Assembly: GCF_000013365.1 (NCBI RefSeq)
Contig: NC_007778.1
Span: forward strand, 3,534,001 to 3,598,000
DNA length: 64,000 bases
Source of the DNA: Rhodopseudomonas palustris HaA2
GTDB lineage: Bacteria > Pseudomonadota > Alphaproteobacteria > Rhizobiales > Xanthobacteraceae
Direction of reading: 5' to 3'
Made by a program: the position numbers and the translations under genes
Shown: one piece after another, positions 38,101 through 44,540 of the stretch
How positions within the stretch are numbered: position 1 is the stretch's first letter
Layout of the letters: the number at the start of each line of letters is the position of its first letter
The notes under the pieces: generated by a model
Told to the model about the DNA's origin: nothing
Seen by the model: the letters and a program-made list of their open reading frames with translations, nothing else
Databases searched by the model: none

Positions 38101-39144
38101 GATTTCGTTGCCATTGGTGGTCGAGAACTGGTTGGCGTCGGTGCCGTAGCCCTTGCGCAAAATGAAGTTATCGCCCGCCGCCAGCATCGTCTGGCCCTTC
38201 GGCGTGGAGATACTTCCGGCATTGCTGACCTCGCTGCCGATCATCAGCACGAAGCCGCCGCCCGAGGTCACCGACGCTGGCGCAGACGTGGAGATCGAGG
38301 CTCCGGCTTCGACCACGACCTTGCCGCCAGCCGCAGTGAAGCTCGGCGTGTAACTGCTGCCGGATTGCGTCGAATAGATGCCGTTGGCGCTGAACTGGGT
38401 GTCGGTGATATTGGCGGTCGAGGCGATCAGCGATCCGACATTGATCTGGCTGTTGCCGCCGAAGATGATGCCGCTCTGGTTGATGACATAGACTTGGCCA
38501 TCGGCCTTGATCTGGCCGAGGATCTGACTCGGCGCGGTGGCGGCCGTGACGCGGTTGAGCGCGACCCACGAACTGTTGCCCTGCTGGTCGAAGGTCAGCG
38601 TCGTCTTGGCGCCGACGTTGAACGTGTTCCAGTTCAAGATCGCCTGCGCCGAGGTCTGGCGAATGCCGACCTGGGTCTGGCCCGACGCATTGACGCCCTC
38701 GGTCGGCACATTGGCGCCGCTCCAGCCCGCCGCCAGATTCGGATCGAGGCCGCCGACCGCGAGTCCGTTCGGCACACTGATGGGCGACGTCGCCGATGTC
38801 TGCCGAGCGGCCGCCGCGGCGCGCGCCGCCGCCTGCACAACCTGCATGTCCTGCACGGCACGTGCGGCGCGCGTCAGCGAGTCCTGGGTCTGCCGCGCAG
38901 CGGCCGCGGCTTGCTGTGCCGCTTGCGCCGCGGCGTCCGAGGCGATGTTCGGCGCCGACACTGTGGAGGCGGCGCCGTTCAACGACCGTGCGTGAGCAGG
39001 CATGGCTAGCATCAAAGCCAGCGCACTCGCTCCCGCCAACAATGCCGGACGACGATATCGATGGGAGAAAGACCAACGGGAGAACGAAGAAGGCGTCGAA
39101 CCGGCATGAACGGACATCAGTTTGCTCTTTCGGCGAGTAGTCAT
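26155..39144 (-). CDS. Giant filamentous haemagglutinin family adhesin (TpsA-like)
   Basis: About 4,329 residues in one uninterrupted frame. A long signal region contains RRPALLAGASALALMLAMPA then HAR. An alanine/glutamine-rich stretch follows, then the TPS/FHA secretion domain (coding roughly 38750-38390) with NWNTFNVG and NQSGIIFGG motifs. The body is a very long beta-helix of short repeats on the pattern GxVxLxAG/GSISI. A helical insertion lies at about 29320-29720. The C-terminal 900 residues resemble the DUF3739-type end of this family (DIQLYSKGSILLGLSRIMTT). It should be surface-exposed or secreted and act in adhesion or biofilm. The start may instead be the ATG at 39117. It is last in an operon with FecR, sigma and STN genes; no TpsB is in the window. 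Confidence 0.9.
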   Translation of the reverse strand: MTTRRKSKLMSVHAGSTPSSFSRWSFSHRYRRPALLAGASALALMLAMPAHARSLNGAASTVSAPNIASDAAAQAAQQAAAAARQTQDSLTRAARAVQDMQVVQAAARAAAAARQTSATSPISVPNGLAVGGLDPNLAAGWSGANVPTEGVNASGQTQVGIRQTSAQAILNWNTFNVGAKTTLTFDQQGNSSWVALNRVTAATAPSQILGQIKADGQVYVINQSGIIFGGNSQINVGSLIASTANITDTQFSANGIYSTQSGSSYTPSFTAAGGKVVVEAGASISTSAPASVTSGGGFVLMIGSEVSNAGSISTPKGQTMLAAGDNFILRKGYGTDANQFSTTNGNEIATVIAAGSSAGRVTNSGIVLSQQGDITLAGRTVTQDGVLLSTTSVNQRGTIHLLNAASDASGSVTMTGNSVSAILPELDSDDTALNSQRDALIAASGLNPLAAQFNNLSPLTDRRDQSRIEIVTGGLVNFQNGSYTAAQGGQIAVSAGTRVFAETGATLDVSGVRDVLLPMSANRVEVNVQGNELRDSPVNRDNAALIGKNVWIDVRDLVLVAAGTGGYASDRYYTSGGLLEISGYLANTGHTIGEWAAVGGTITLSAPQVIAQQGAKFDISGGSVSYQGGWIYSTVLIGSDGRRYTVDTAPADMTFIAAGGSFVRTHIIQGEVAESLTEVWASPAGRDIIASYEAGYTVGRDAGRLNLSTPTAIFEADIIADIITGERQARARAEGVTDGYKQVQNAAPLEGTLGLARYDATANLVAVYGSDVRFSDVADITTGLSATAVLPSVRTNTAWIDADRINEAHLGGLDIGTSGTITIDRAITLADGGKINLNAAVVDIKADVTARSGSIVVDNVLAGAASGGRGAYAVLLKNGLSSITLYDGATLDLRGLWVNAAQADSDDPKQAFIDGGSVTLRSTHDVTLQEGSVIDVSSGAAILATGKTKGGRGGDVTLIADQQNSTVTANGLLTLDGTIRAYGVSGGGTLKLESGTAIAIGGKVLATDGVLGAGEAAPADLVLLEDYQVKAGEVLPASYSYQATWFEPGDTLTADARIQYVTLAADWTPPAPNLTFYSYTIKTGADQKGPSYNIYGSNAVTLPAGTVISIHANSMQYLAGYTLPAAVFPNGLPSVAPFTKTAAAGTLAPSDGTIAAGTLINAGSVLQRAAAVKEILQVDASLLQSGFSSYDINGRQGVVVAAGAQLDVAMPVYRLTDAAFSVATGEDPSRALSVWTPPEWTEDAGKSSLTQRGGASLTLRSNVGEGTLTTASGPISIQTGAVIRVDTGQSISLQAKDFTIDGTLTAPGGTISLTQASASLNQGIGDNKPGLVWIGDDAVLDVAARAVTATNARGETYGVVGNGGSILIGGAMDWETTGESSTLNAFVVIRPGALLDASGTSAVLDISGTGLAGTSAPLEVASNGGSIVIKSSNGIYLDGTLRAAAGGANAAGGTLALALEAPNYLRSSTSGDVLRHRELVIADIQGDSAIADADSMAEAKAALVTGTARLGVDRIKAGGFGTLSLLSDGLISFDGSVTLAMSQSLSLYAGAFALGANAAADSRVSLSGPYVRLAGVTRIAKDLYTLPAVRWDEGYGTPSQQSSSAVFSVAADLLDIRDRVVFGIHQSINTQAETYTLDRRGFALVDLLSRGDVRMLGGTGTKGAQLQTPGNVTVTAAQIYPATKTTGSITAGYIPGSDALLLAGSVLNILRYGDTDPDVPYSAFGALTLAADTINQGGVVRAPFGRIVLGSLSSGSVPQADTVHLLAGSITSVSGVGLVMPYGGTADGTSYTYNGATVAATSPTITLNGLHIEADAGSLIDLSGGGELTGAGFVSGRGGSVNILTTPLVNANPGYSYSAKGNQVYAIVPSSSVAYAPVVQEAGYGLPAVGRQITIPEGVPGLAAGTYTLMPATYALLPGAYRVELGSTVSPAVTGVAATGGGSYIVSAYLGVANTAIRASLPNRVIITAADQVRKHSSFNETTYNAYVLANAETNSVARGWMTVDAGGLYMQLAKARVADDRMQLMFDGALRIRAEAGSDGYSGAVSITGISEILATGQGATAGMVAASVSADELSKLDAARLILNAGYFGDIVLRSGARLSAAEIVFYSRSRSWAQERGAITIEEGATISTIGRGSTGTDTSAPYLVDSGMLIVSNGVITLLQGETTAADVDITIGACVTAGCNLTTTIASEGTIGLMTSGSVSFADNVSYGTRNLVLGLSAINLGSDASIAAASAAGRLPTGLTLNQAVLARLLAGNTAIGAPALETLALSARDAVNVFGDVTLDASTLERLVLATPAIYGYGAAGDTATIRAGEFVWTGSTLAPGAAMADRLGDSTLDIVANRVVLGYGLNTQPSTTTVDNRIALGFANVNITATDYVTSTNESTLGVYARQGAYDATTGYQYSGGNLTITAPLFTGAAGSVNTITAGGDIRVVGSGGTAGSVDELGATLKLTGATITVDTSVVLPSGRLELTAAGDIVLGDNSRLDLSGRAVVFFDVTKYSWGGDLVMTSTAGNISQAAGSVIDLSAQYNSGGTATVTALGASAGHVDLAGTFRGGATGTYDAGGTYVPYDAAELSVYAQTLADFAGLNARLNSSELFGARRFQIKQGSLVVGNEVKAREVEITLDGGSLTVNGTIDASGYQVGTIRLAAMGDLTINGTLDAHGTGMRFDSYGKIIESPNRAIVDLTTRMGTLTLTGNAAVDLRAGTNVMFGSGEYLNDGVARGTLTLNAPRLGGSGVAAGTRGNDGANDVAVNVQGTPLIRGAKTIAVNAFRIYDDAPLAAAPDVTGYKPQEITQSYLADLDNDSVAFINAALGNASLSARLAGLGSYHLRPGVDIVSKVSADNPNGDLTVAGDLDLSGYRYGPNADRNVNSATYGFGEPGAYNIRAVGNLNIHGSINDGFAPPPSTPDDVKGWLLEEGVVPYGGDLVLATAVTLETGTVFKKGVTLNYDLPASFGTLPSGTVLPVRATLASSLALSAGTVVQATIYNADGSVAYAAGMVLPNAVTLTAGMQLGAGTVLKSAASFAALVWPKGVPLPVDMTSTAQMTLAAGSLIPAQTNVKLVGGTAVDLRGTTGGIQGRNWALASMLAAGAKSSDLTLVAGADLGSANVRARNALGKGDIILADTHYVSRYASAGDVLNLSRAGAEALCAAVCNDYGYTVDDFIGKSEAEISALLWGTWEEIVYYYGMPANFWDPAQGNIELGLTQKGLDALMVVLGGYLPEGITNPSALLNKTWVQIATIYGDPNYTMFDFGLPDDFADPAQNYLGTISLPATTTVVAPSFSVVRTGTGDLSLVAAGSIKMQSLYGVYTAGTANAVDPSYNLARSVNVDGTLLGSTNADYATAALASYQAWYPDHGGNVLIAAGGDLIGDIYGQSARQSPSSVLTGNWLWRQGSGTAAVDQTIATSWWINFGTYVENTSYSNPSDIPDLIGFTGIGALGGGNITIRVGGDAGAITQRSSAGGQTSGVDRSQGLVVAVGSTGRVGADGSLTLTGGGDIDMRIAGALNPNLAITTSNDKQALGGSLINLRGTLAVTAASIGGIELLYGFRDSYDTRGADPYEATRSEARSGITVVPGDSAVYLQTAGDLVLGGVGDAGRSATPSSSAFSVDGVDYASGGGSWFTLWTDHTAINLISAGGNLTPTTSTTETWSIGSSNYNSDQNAADGWFTYPSILRAAALGGSIYYGIDALSFMRYDASAVYPTITLAPSATGSLEMLAADSIYAGHYAFSLSGTGTALPTPFNPAFAGYPSDGSIDVIVTNASPNGSHSSGSSNPINGSLFVFGPNDAKVALDRADDADPVRFYAREGDIVGLMTGETVTFGSGTTWLNASAPVVVRAGRDIVAAGLAPGVTVYGTALYGYSDGNLIVHSDADDVSIFSAGRDILYANIDIAGPGALEISAGRNLYQADKGVITSLGAIASGDTRPGASIALLAGVGEAGPDYENLAALYLDPARLAVAGVPLEDQFGKVAKTYEKELAAWLKERYGFTGTDAEALAYFGTLAPERQRIFLRQVYFAELTAGGREYNDSTSSRYGSYLRGRNVIAALFPDQDANGRPVVRAGDITLYGASGVRTQKGGDIQTLTPGGRTIIGIEGQVPPASAGLVTQGQGDIQLYSKGSILLGLSRIMTTFGGDIIAWSAEGDINAGRGSKTTVVYTPPRRVYDNYGNVSLSSQVPSSGAGIATLNPIPEVPAGDVDLIAPLGTIDAGEAGIRVSGNVNLAALQILNAANIQVQGSSTGIPTVQAPNMSAGLAASNATAATQQTAAPNTGAGNDRPSVIIVEFLGFGGGDGEPAQENKRRKDSERQTYNQNSAVQFVEFGAKP

Positions 39145-39288
39145 TGCAGACCGACCGGAACCTCCGGCAGCCCGGAGCACCGATCGGATGCCTCTCACCG
39201 GTATGACGAACCAGCCATCCCGCGAACGAAATGCTTTGCCGAAGATTCTTTTCAGAACGTCCGCTTTCGATCGGAGGCCTCGCGCCGT

Positions 39289-40269
39289 TCAAGAGCTCAA
39301 GATCACGACACCTCCCGGCAGCCTTGTGACACTGGCGTGAAACACCAGCTGAATCTGGGTGATGGCATCCTCCAGCCGGTCGAGCTTGAAGCGCGCCGTG
39401 ACCGGACGTTTCGCGAGGCTGGCGTTCGCCACGATGATCTTGCCGGGCCAGTAGCGATTGACTTCATCGACGACCCGGCCGAGCGGTTCGTCATGAAAGG
39501 CGAGGATGCCTTGCTGCCAGGCCGTCACGCCGGCCGGATCGATCTCGACCAACGGACCCAAGCCCGCATCCGTGTAGGACACCTGCTGCTTTTGCCGCAA
39601 CGTAACAGGCACTCCGCGCTGCTCGACCAGGACTGTCCCACTCACGCATGTGATGCAGACTGAAGGCCCATCGCGGCGCATATTGAACATCGCATCCGTC
39701 GCGGTTGCCTGTCCGTCGCCCGCCAGCGCCACGATCGATCGAGCCGCACGCACCGCCGTCGTGATCGCAGCTTCGCCGGCTATCAGCTCGATCCGCTCGG
39801 TGTCGCCGGCCAGCCGTATGTCGACGCTTGTTCGGGTGTTGAGCTCGATCGTAGCTCCCCCCTCGGTCGTGACCCGCCGCTGCTGGCCAGTCACTGTCCT
39901 ATAGTCGGATGTCAGTTCGGACAGCGACGACCACAGGCCGAGCGGTGGCCGCACGACCAGATAGGCCGCACTCGCGGCCAGCGCGCCGCCGAGCATGGCT
40001 CGACGCCCCATCCGCATGGGCATTCCGGACGTCGGCGCGGCCATGCCGCGGCGTTGGCGCGCAACTCTCTCGACGGCCGGCTTGACGGAATGCCACAGCT
40101 TGCCGGCTTCCACGAAAGCCGCCTCGTTCTCCGGACTCTGCGCGCGCCAAAGCGCCAAGGCCTGCAATTCGCCCGTGGTGACCTCGCCGGAGGTCAAACG
40201 CGTCAGCCGCTCGAAGGCTTGATCCTCCCGCGTATCGGCTGCCATGTTCTGATCGTCCGACTCGGTCAT
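39289..40269 (-). CDS. FecR-family anti-sigma / transmembrane sensor
   Basis: 326 residues. The N-terminal DUF4880-type segment (RLTSGEVTTGELQALALWRA) would bind the sigma factor. A single membrane anchor at about residues 87-110 (RRAMLGGALAASAAYLVV) separates it from a periplasmic FecR domain (RVTTEGGATIELNTRTSVDI) and a C-terminal DUF4974-like module ending GGVVILSS. It transmits a periplasmic signal to the ECF sigma factor. It lies 144 bases upstream of the adhesin and 93 bases after the sigma gene, on the same strand. Confidence 0.92.
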   Translation of the reverse strand: MTESDDQNMAADTREDQAFERLTRLTSGEVTTGELQALALWRAQSPENEAAFVEAGKLWHSVKPAVERVARQRRGMAAPTSGMPMRMGRRAMLGGALAASAAYLVVRPPLGLWSSLSELTSDYRTVTGQQRRVTTEGGATIELNTRTSVDIRLAGDTERIELIAGEAAITTAVRAARSIVALAGDGQATATDAMFNMRRDGPSVCITCVSGTVLVEQRGVPVTLRQKQQVSYTDAGLGPLVEIDPAGVTAWQQGILAFHDEPLGRVVDEVNRYWPGKIIVANASLAKRPVTARFKLDRLEDAITQIQLVFHASVTRLPGGVVILSS

Positions 40270-40362
40270 GCGAATGCGTCGCCCTCCCGCGTCAGGTCGC
40301 GATCGCCGCCTGCCCTACCCGTTATGACGATTTCCGCAAGCCCGAAGCGAAACATCATGGCG

Positions 40363-40872
40363 CTATTTTCGCTCCAGACGGCTTTTGCAATATTGCAGCG
40401 CATATTTCAGCTCGATCTGGACCATCCGCTTCGAAATGCCGAGCCGGTCGGCGATCTTCTGATGCGGCTCCTGATCGAGCCGCGCTGCAATCAAAATGTC
40501 TCGACGACGCTCGGACAGTTCCCCGATCGCCTCTTCGAAGATCGCCAGATCGCGACGTGATTCCAGTCTCTCCGCCTGGCCGGGCGCGTCCTCGACGATA
40601 TCGTCGAGGATGGCATTGACGTCGGACTTGCGCGCCCGGCGGGTTTCCAAGCGTTGCCGATCGGTTGCCAGATTAAGCGCCACGCGCGCGAGATAGGCGT
40701 CCGGGTTACGCAACACCGAAACATCGTCAACCCGGTCGAGGCGAAGCCATGTCTCGTGCAAGGTCTCGCGCGCGAGGTCCTCGGAGCCGAGGCGCCGCGT
40801 CAATAGGATCCGAAGCTCGTCATAGCTCTCGACGAGGCGTCGACGCAGCGTCACCCAGGCCGACTCGATCAT
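40363..40872 (-). CDS. ECF-family RNA polymerase sigma factor (FecI-like)
   Basis: 169 residues, the usual FecI-type length. Sigma region 2 covers about residues 10-75 (ARETLHETWLRLDRV), and region 4 about 115-165 (IADRLGISKRMVQIELKYAL) holds the promoter-recognition helix-turn-helix. It starts at the ATG at 40872, 41 bases after the stop of the STN protein. Its target is probably the promoter of this operon or of the adhesin gene. I could not identify its promoter motif. Confidence 0.93.
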   Translation of the reverse strand: MIESAWVTLRRRLVESYDELRILLTRRLGSEDLARETLHETWLRLDRVDDVSVLRNPDAYLARVALNLATDRQRLETRRARKSDVNAILDDIVEDAPGQAERLESRRDLAIFEEAIGELSERRRDILIAARLDQEPHQKIADRLGISKRMVQIELKYALQYCKSRLERK

Positions 40873-40913
40873 GCGGCTGCCGCAGGTATATCGGTTGGTA
40901 TGTCCGCTGCCAT

Positions 40914-41660
40914 TTATTGATTGGCCCGCATTCGATCAGCCGAAGCACAATCGCCGGTCACATCGGGGGGGCGCGGCGCGATCACCATGGTAATAGGTTG
41001 TGGTAGTTGCGAAGGCGGCGCTTCGCTCACCGTCAGCCGCCCCACCGCGGCGATGATCTGCGCATCCCGATCGCGGTCGCCGGACGAATTCACCAAAGAG
41101 GTCAACAAAACCTCACCGGAAGATCCGACCGTGAATCTGAGGGCAACCTTGTACTGCCCCGGACGGGTCTGCGCGTTTCGGCAGAGCGTGTCGAGGAGGC
41201 CCGCCTGCACGACTCCCAAGAAACGCCCGTATCTGGCGATCTCCGGCGGGGAACGAGCTGGAACGTTGTCGCCCAACGAGGCTACGTCCTGACGCGGAAC
41301 CAGCGAAAATGAGTCCTGGGTGGTATGCCACGCGGTCAAGCCGGATCCGGCAAGCATCGCCTGCAACGCAGCCTCGGGCGTGAAGACACCTTGGACTTTC
41401 GCTGAACGACGCCCCGACGTCAGCGACGTCTCATATAGAACCTGCACATTGCTGGTCGAGCTGAAGACATCGAGCGCCGCCTCCAGAGGCTGCGGGGCGA
41501 TGTCGAACGAGAAAGAACCGGCGTTTTCCCGTTCCCCCGCTTTTTCTGCCGCAACCGCGCCAGCCATCGCGAATGCCGCCGATAGGACTGCAGCCCACAG
41601 CCACGACGCCTGACGCGGCCAAGGAAATATCGGCAGTTCTGATTCAGTGCCCAGAAGCAT
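40914..41660 (-). CDS. STN-domain periplasmic protein with TonB-C-like domain
   Basis: About 248 residues from the ATG at 41660 (a GTG at 41669 adds three). There is a signal or anchor segment (WLWAAVLSAAFAMAGAVAA). It is followed by a secretin/TonB N-terminal short (STN) domain at about 49-123 (FDIAPQPLEAALDVFSSTSN), then a TonB C-terminal-like domain at about 142-212 (YKVALRFTVGSSGEV). In classic cell-surface signalling the STN domain is part of a TonB-dependent receptor; here it is free. It is the first gene of the operon and probably the signal input for FecR. Confidence 0.87.
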   Translation of the reverse strand: MLLGTESELPIFPWPRQASWLWAAVLSAAFAMAGAVAAEKAGERENAGSFSFDIAPQPLEAALDVFSSTSNVQVLYETSLTSGRRSAKVQGVFTPEAALQAMLAGSGLTAWHTTQDSFSLVPRQDVASLGDNVPARSPPEIARYGRFLGVVQAGLLDTLCRNAQTRPGQYKVALRFTVGSSGEVLLTSLVNSSGDRDRDAQIIAAVGRLTVSEAPPSQLPQPITMVIAPRPPDVTGDCASADRMRANQ

Positions 41661-42033
41661 GACAACCACAGCAGCTGCCCGCTGTTCACCTCGTCAGCCA
41701 GGGCTTCATCGCGCACGCGAGCAGATCAGACCTGCGATGGCGATCTGTCACAACTCGACAGCGATAGGGGAAAAGTGTGACAGCTGTTCGGTGCCATGAG
41801 ATCGACCTAGCAGCAGGCGATCAATTCCGCACGCGAGCGAAGTCCCTGTCAGGCCCGACCATCGCAGTCGGGATCACGCCGGCGAGCACCTGTCGCGCCC
41901 GGCTTTCCGACCGAGATGGCCGAGACGATCCGTCCGCTGGAGCCCGCTTCGGCCGGTGATGGTTCGTCCGACCGGCGGCAAAGACGTCTGCTGCGATGCG
42001 CCGCGTGGTCGGGCTCGCGAATGGCGCCTCAGG
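41661..42033. other. Intergenic region with spaced inverted repeat
   Basis: No supported gene in 373 bases. It should contain the promoter of the STN-sigma-FecR-adhesin operon. CTGTCACA at 41745-41752 is mirrored by TGTGACAG at 41776-41783, perfect 8-bp arms with a 23-base spacer. I see no convincing terminator for the transporter operon upstream of it. Confidence 0.5.
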
Positions 42034-43692
42034 TCATGCGATCATCGCGCCCTGCGCCACCGGCGCATGCGGGCCGGCAAACAGGCTGCGGCCCGGGATG
42101 GCGTCCAGCAAGGCGCGCGTGTAGGTGTGCTGCGGCGCGGTGAACACCGAACGGGTATCCCCCTGTTCGACGATTTCACCGCGACGCATCACCACGATGC
42201 GATCGGCGATTTCCGCGGCAACGCGCAGATCGTGGGTGATGAACAGCATCGCCAAATTCATCTCCTCGCGCAGTTCCGCCAACAGGTCGAGAATCTGCGC
42301 CTGCACCGAGACGTCGAGCGCCGAGACCGCCTCGTCGGCGACCAGCACCATCGGCTTCAGCGCCAGCGCACGCGCGATACAGATGCGCTGACGTTGGCCG
42401 CCGGAGAACTCGTGCGGATAGCGCCCAGCCGCGCCGGCTTCGAGGCCGACACGGGCCAGCAGACGCTTGGCATCGGCGATCGCCTCCGCCGGCGGCACGC
42501 CGTAGGCCATCGGCCCGCGCGCGATCGCGTCGCCGACTTTCTGCCGCGGATCGAGGGCCGCGAACGGATCCTGGAACACGATCTGCACTTTCCGGCGCAT
42601 GGCCCGCAGCTGGCTGCCGTGGAGATCGAGGAAGTTCACGCCGGCGAATTCGATGGCGCCGGCATCCGGTTCGATCAGGCGCATGATGATGCGGCCGAGG
42701 GTCGATTTGCCAGAGCCGGACTCGCCGACCACCGCGACGGTCTCGCGCGGGCGCAGGCTGAGCGCGACGTCGCGGAGCGCCGCCACGGTCCGGTTCGGCC
42801 GAAACAGGCCCTGCCCGGTGACGAACGTCTTGTTTAGACCGCGCGCATCGAGCAACGGCTCGCCGTGAATTCCGCGGTCGATCTCCGACGTCGGCCGCGA
42901 ACCCGGCACCGCAGCGATCAGCGCCTTGGTGTAGTCGTCCTTCGGCCGTCGCAGCACCTCGTCGACACTGCCCTGCTCGACCACCCGGCCGTTCCGCATC
43001 ACCACGACGCGGTCCGCGATATCGGCAACCACGCCGAAATCATGGGTGATGAACAACACGCCCATGCCGCGTTCGGTCTGCAGCTTCCGGATCAGCGCCA
43101 GGATCTGCTGCTGCGTGGTGACGTCGAGCGCGGTCGTCGGCTCGTCGGCGAGCAGCAGCGCCGGGTTGTTGGCCATCGCCATCGCGATCATCACCCGCTG
43201 CCGCTGGCCGCCGGAGAGCTGAAACGGATAGCTGCGAACCAGCGTCGCCGGGTCGGGCAGGCCCACCGCCGTGACCAGATCCAGCACCCGCGCATCGAGA
43301 TCGGCGCGGGTGGGGCGCGGTGCGGCGTGGACCAGGATCGCCTCCGATATCTGATCGCCGACCCGCGCCAGCGGGTTGAGCGCGCTCAGCGGCTCCTGAA
43401 AGATCATCGAGATCGGGCCACCGCGCAGGCCGCGCATCGTGTCTTCCCCCGCATGCGCGAGGTCGTCGCCGCGAAACCGGATCGTGCCGGTGCCGATTGC
43501 CAGATTCGGCGGCAGGAGCCCGAGGACAGCATGCGCGGTGATCGACTTGCCCGAGCCGGATTCTCCGACCAGGCAGACGATCTCGTTGCGCCGTACGCTG
43601 AGCGACACCTCCGCGACAGCGTGACTGCGATCGCCGCCCCTCGGCAGTGCCACCGACAAGTTTTCGACGGACAGCAGAATATCGTCGTTCAT
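42034..43692 (-). CDS. Dipeptide/oligopeptide ABC transporter, fused double ATPase
   Basis: 552 residues with two complete ABC domains in tandem (DppD-DppF fusion, as in GsiA). Each half has its own Walker A GESGSGKS (first at 43-50), LSGGQRQR or FSGGQRQR signature, Walker B ([11 protein letters not shown] or [11 protein letters not shown]) and the peptide-importer C-terminal tail ([22 protein letters not shown]). It energises the two permeases upstream. The start overlaps the upstream permease stop by four bases (ATGA). Confidence 0.95.
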   Translation of the reverse strand: MNDDILLSVENLSVALPRGGDRSHAVAEVSLSVRRNEIVCLVGESGSGKSITAHAVLGLLPPNLAIGTGTIRFRGDDLAHAGEDTMRGLRGGPISMIFQEPLSALNPLARVGDQISEAILVHAAPRPTRADLDARVLDLVTAVGLPDPATLVRSYPFQLSGGQRQRVMIAMAMANNPALLLADEPTTALDVTTQQQILALIRKLQTERGMGVLFITHDFGVVADIADRVVVMRNGRVVEQGSVDEVLRRPKDDYTKALIAAVPGSRPTSEIDRGIHGEPLLDARGLNKTFVTGQGLFRPNRTVAALRDVALSLRPRETVAVVGESGSGKSTLGRIIMRLIEPDAGAIEFAGVNFLDLHGSQLRAMRRKVQIVFQDPFAALDPRQKVGDAIARGPMAYGVPPAEAIADAKRLLARVGLEAGAAGRYPHEFSGGQRQRICIARALALKPMVLVADEAVSALDVSVQAQILDLLAELREEMNLAMLFITHDLRVAAEIADRIVVMRRGEIVEQGDTRSVFTAPQHTYTRALLDAIPGRSLFAGPHAPVAQGAMIA

Positions 43693-44528
43693 GCGTTGCG
43701 CGCCTTTCGCGAGATGCGCGGGTTCAGGGTGTCGTTCAGCCCCTCGCCGACCAGATTGATCGCCAGCACGGTCAGCAGGATCGCGATGCCGGGAAACATG
43801 CTCATCCACCACGCCTGACGGATCACGGTGCGCGACGCGCCGATCATCAGCCCCCACGACATCAGATTGGGATCGCCGAGCCCCATGAAGCTGAGCGCAC
43901 TCTCGATCAGGATCGCGGTCGCGATCGTCAGCGAGCCGGTGACGATGATCGGCGAGATCGCATTGGGTAGGATGTGCCGGAGCGCCACCACCAGAGGCGC
44001 CTGGCCCTGACACACCGCCGCCTGGACGAACTCGCGGCCGCGCAGGCGCATGAACTCCGCCCGCGTCAGCCGCGCCAGCGGCGGCCAGCTCACCGCACCG
44101 ATCGAGATGATCACGTTGGTCAGCGTCGGGCCGATCGTGGCCACCAGCAGGATGGCGAGGATGAAGCCCGGAATGGTCTGGAACAGTTCGGTGATACGCA
44201 TCATCAGCTCGTCGACCCGGCCGCCGAAATAGCCGGCGATCGCCCCGATCACCACCCCGATGCACAGCGCCGCCAGCGTCGAGGCGACGCCGATCGTCAG
44301 CGATACCCGGGCGCCGTAGGCGATCCCCGCGGCGACGTTCCGGCCGAGCATGTCGGAGCCGAGCGGCAGCCCCTCGCTGGCCGGCGGCTGGAACGGCGCC
44401 GCGACCATCTCCCAAGGGTCTTCGGGAAAGATCACGGGCGCCAAGACCGCGAGCACGATGACGCCGATCAGGATCACCAGGCCGATCAGGCCGGTCGGGT
44501 GACTCAGGAAGGTCTTCAGCCGATCCAT
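43689..44528 (-). CDS. Dipeptide ABC transporter permease (DppC-like)
   Basis: 279 residues with an N-terminal membrane helix (GLIGLVILIGVIVLAVLAPV), the DppC-type FPLGSDMLGRN-like segment (LPLGSDMLGRNVAAGIAYGA), and about six helices with the EAA loop around REFVQAAVCQGQAPLVVALR. It pairs with the DppB-like permease 12 bases upstream and overlaps the ATPase downstream. Confidence 0.95.
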   Translation of the reverse strand: MDRLKTFLSHPTGLIGLVILIGVIVLAVLAPVIFPEDPWEMVAAPFQPPASEGLPLGSDMLGRNVAAGIAYGARVSLTIGVASTLAALCIGVVIGAIAGYFGGRVDELMMRITELFQTIPGFILAILLVATIGPTLTNVIISIGAVSWPPLARLTRAEFMRLRGREFVQAAVCQGQAPLVVALRHILPNAISPIIVTGSLTIATAILIESALSFMGLGDPNLMSWGLMIGASRTVIRQAWWMSMFPGIAILLTVLAINLVGEGLNDTLNPRISRKARNA

Positions 44529-44540
44529 CTCAACCTCCGC

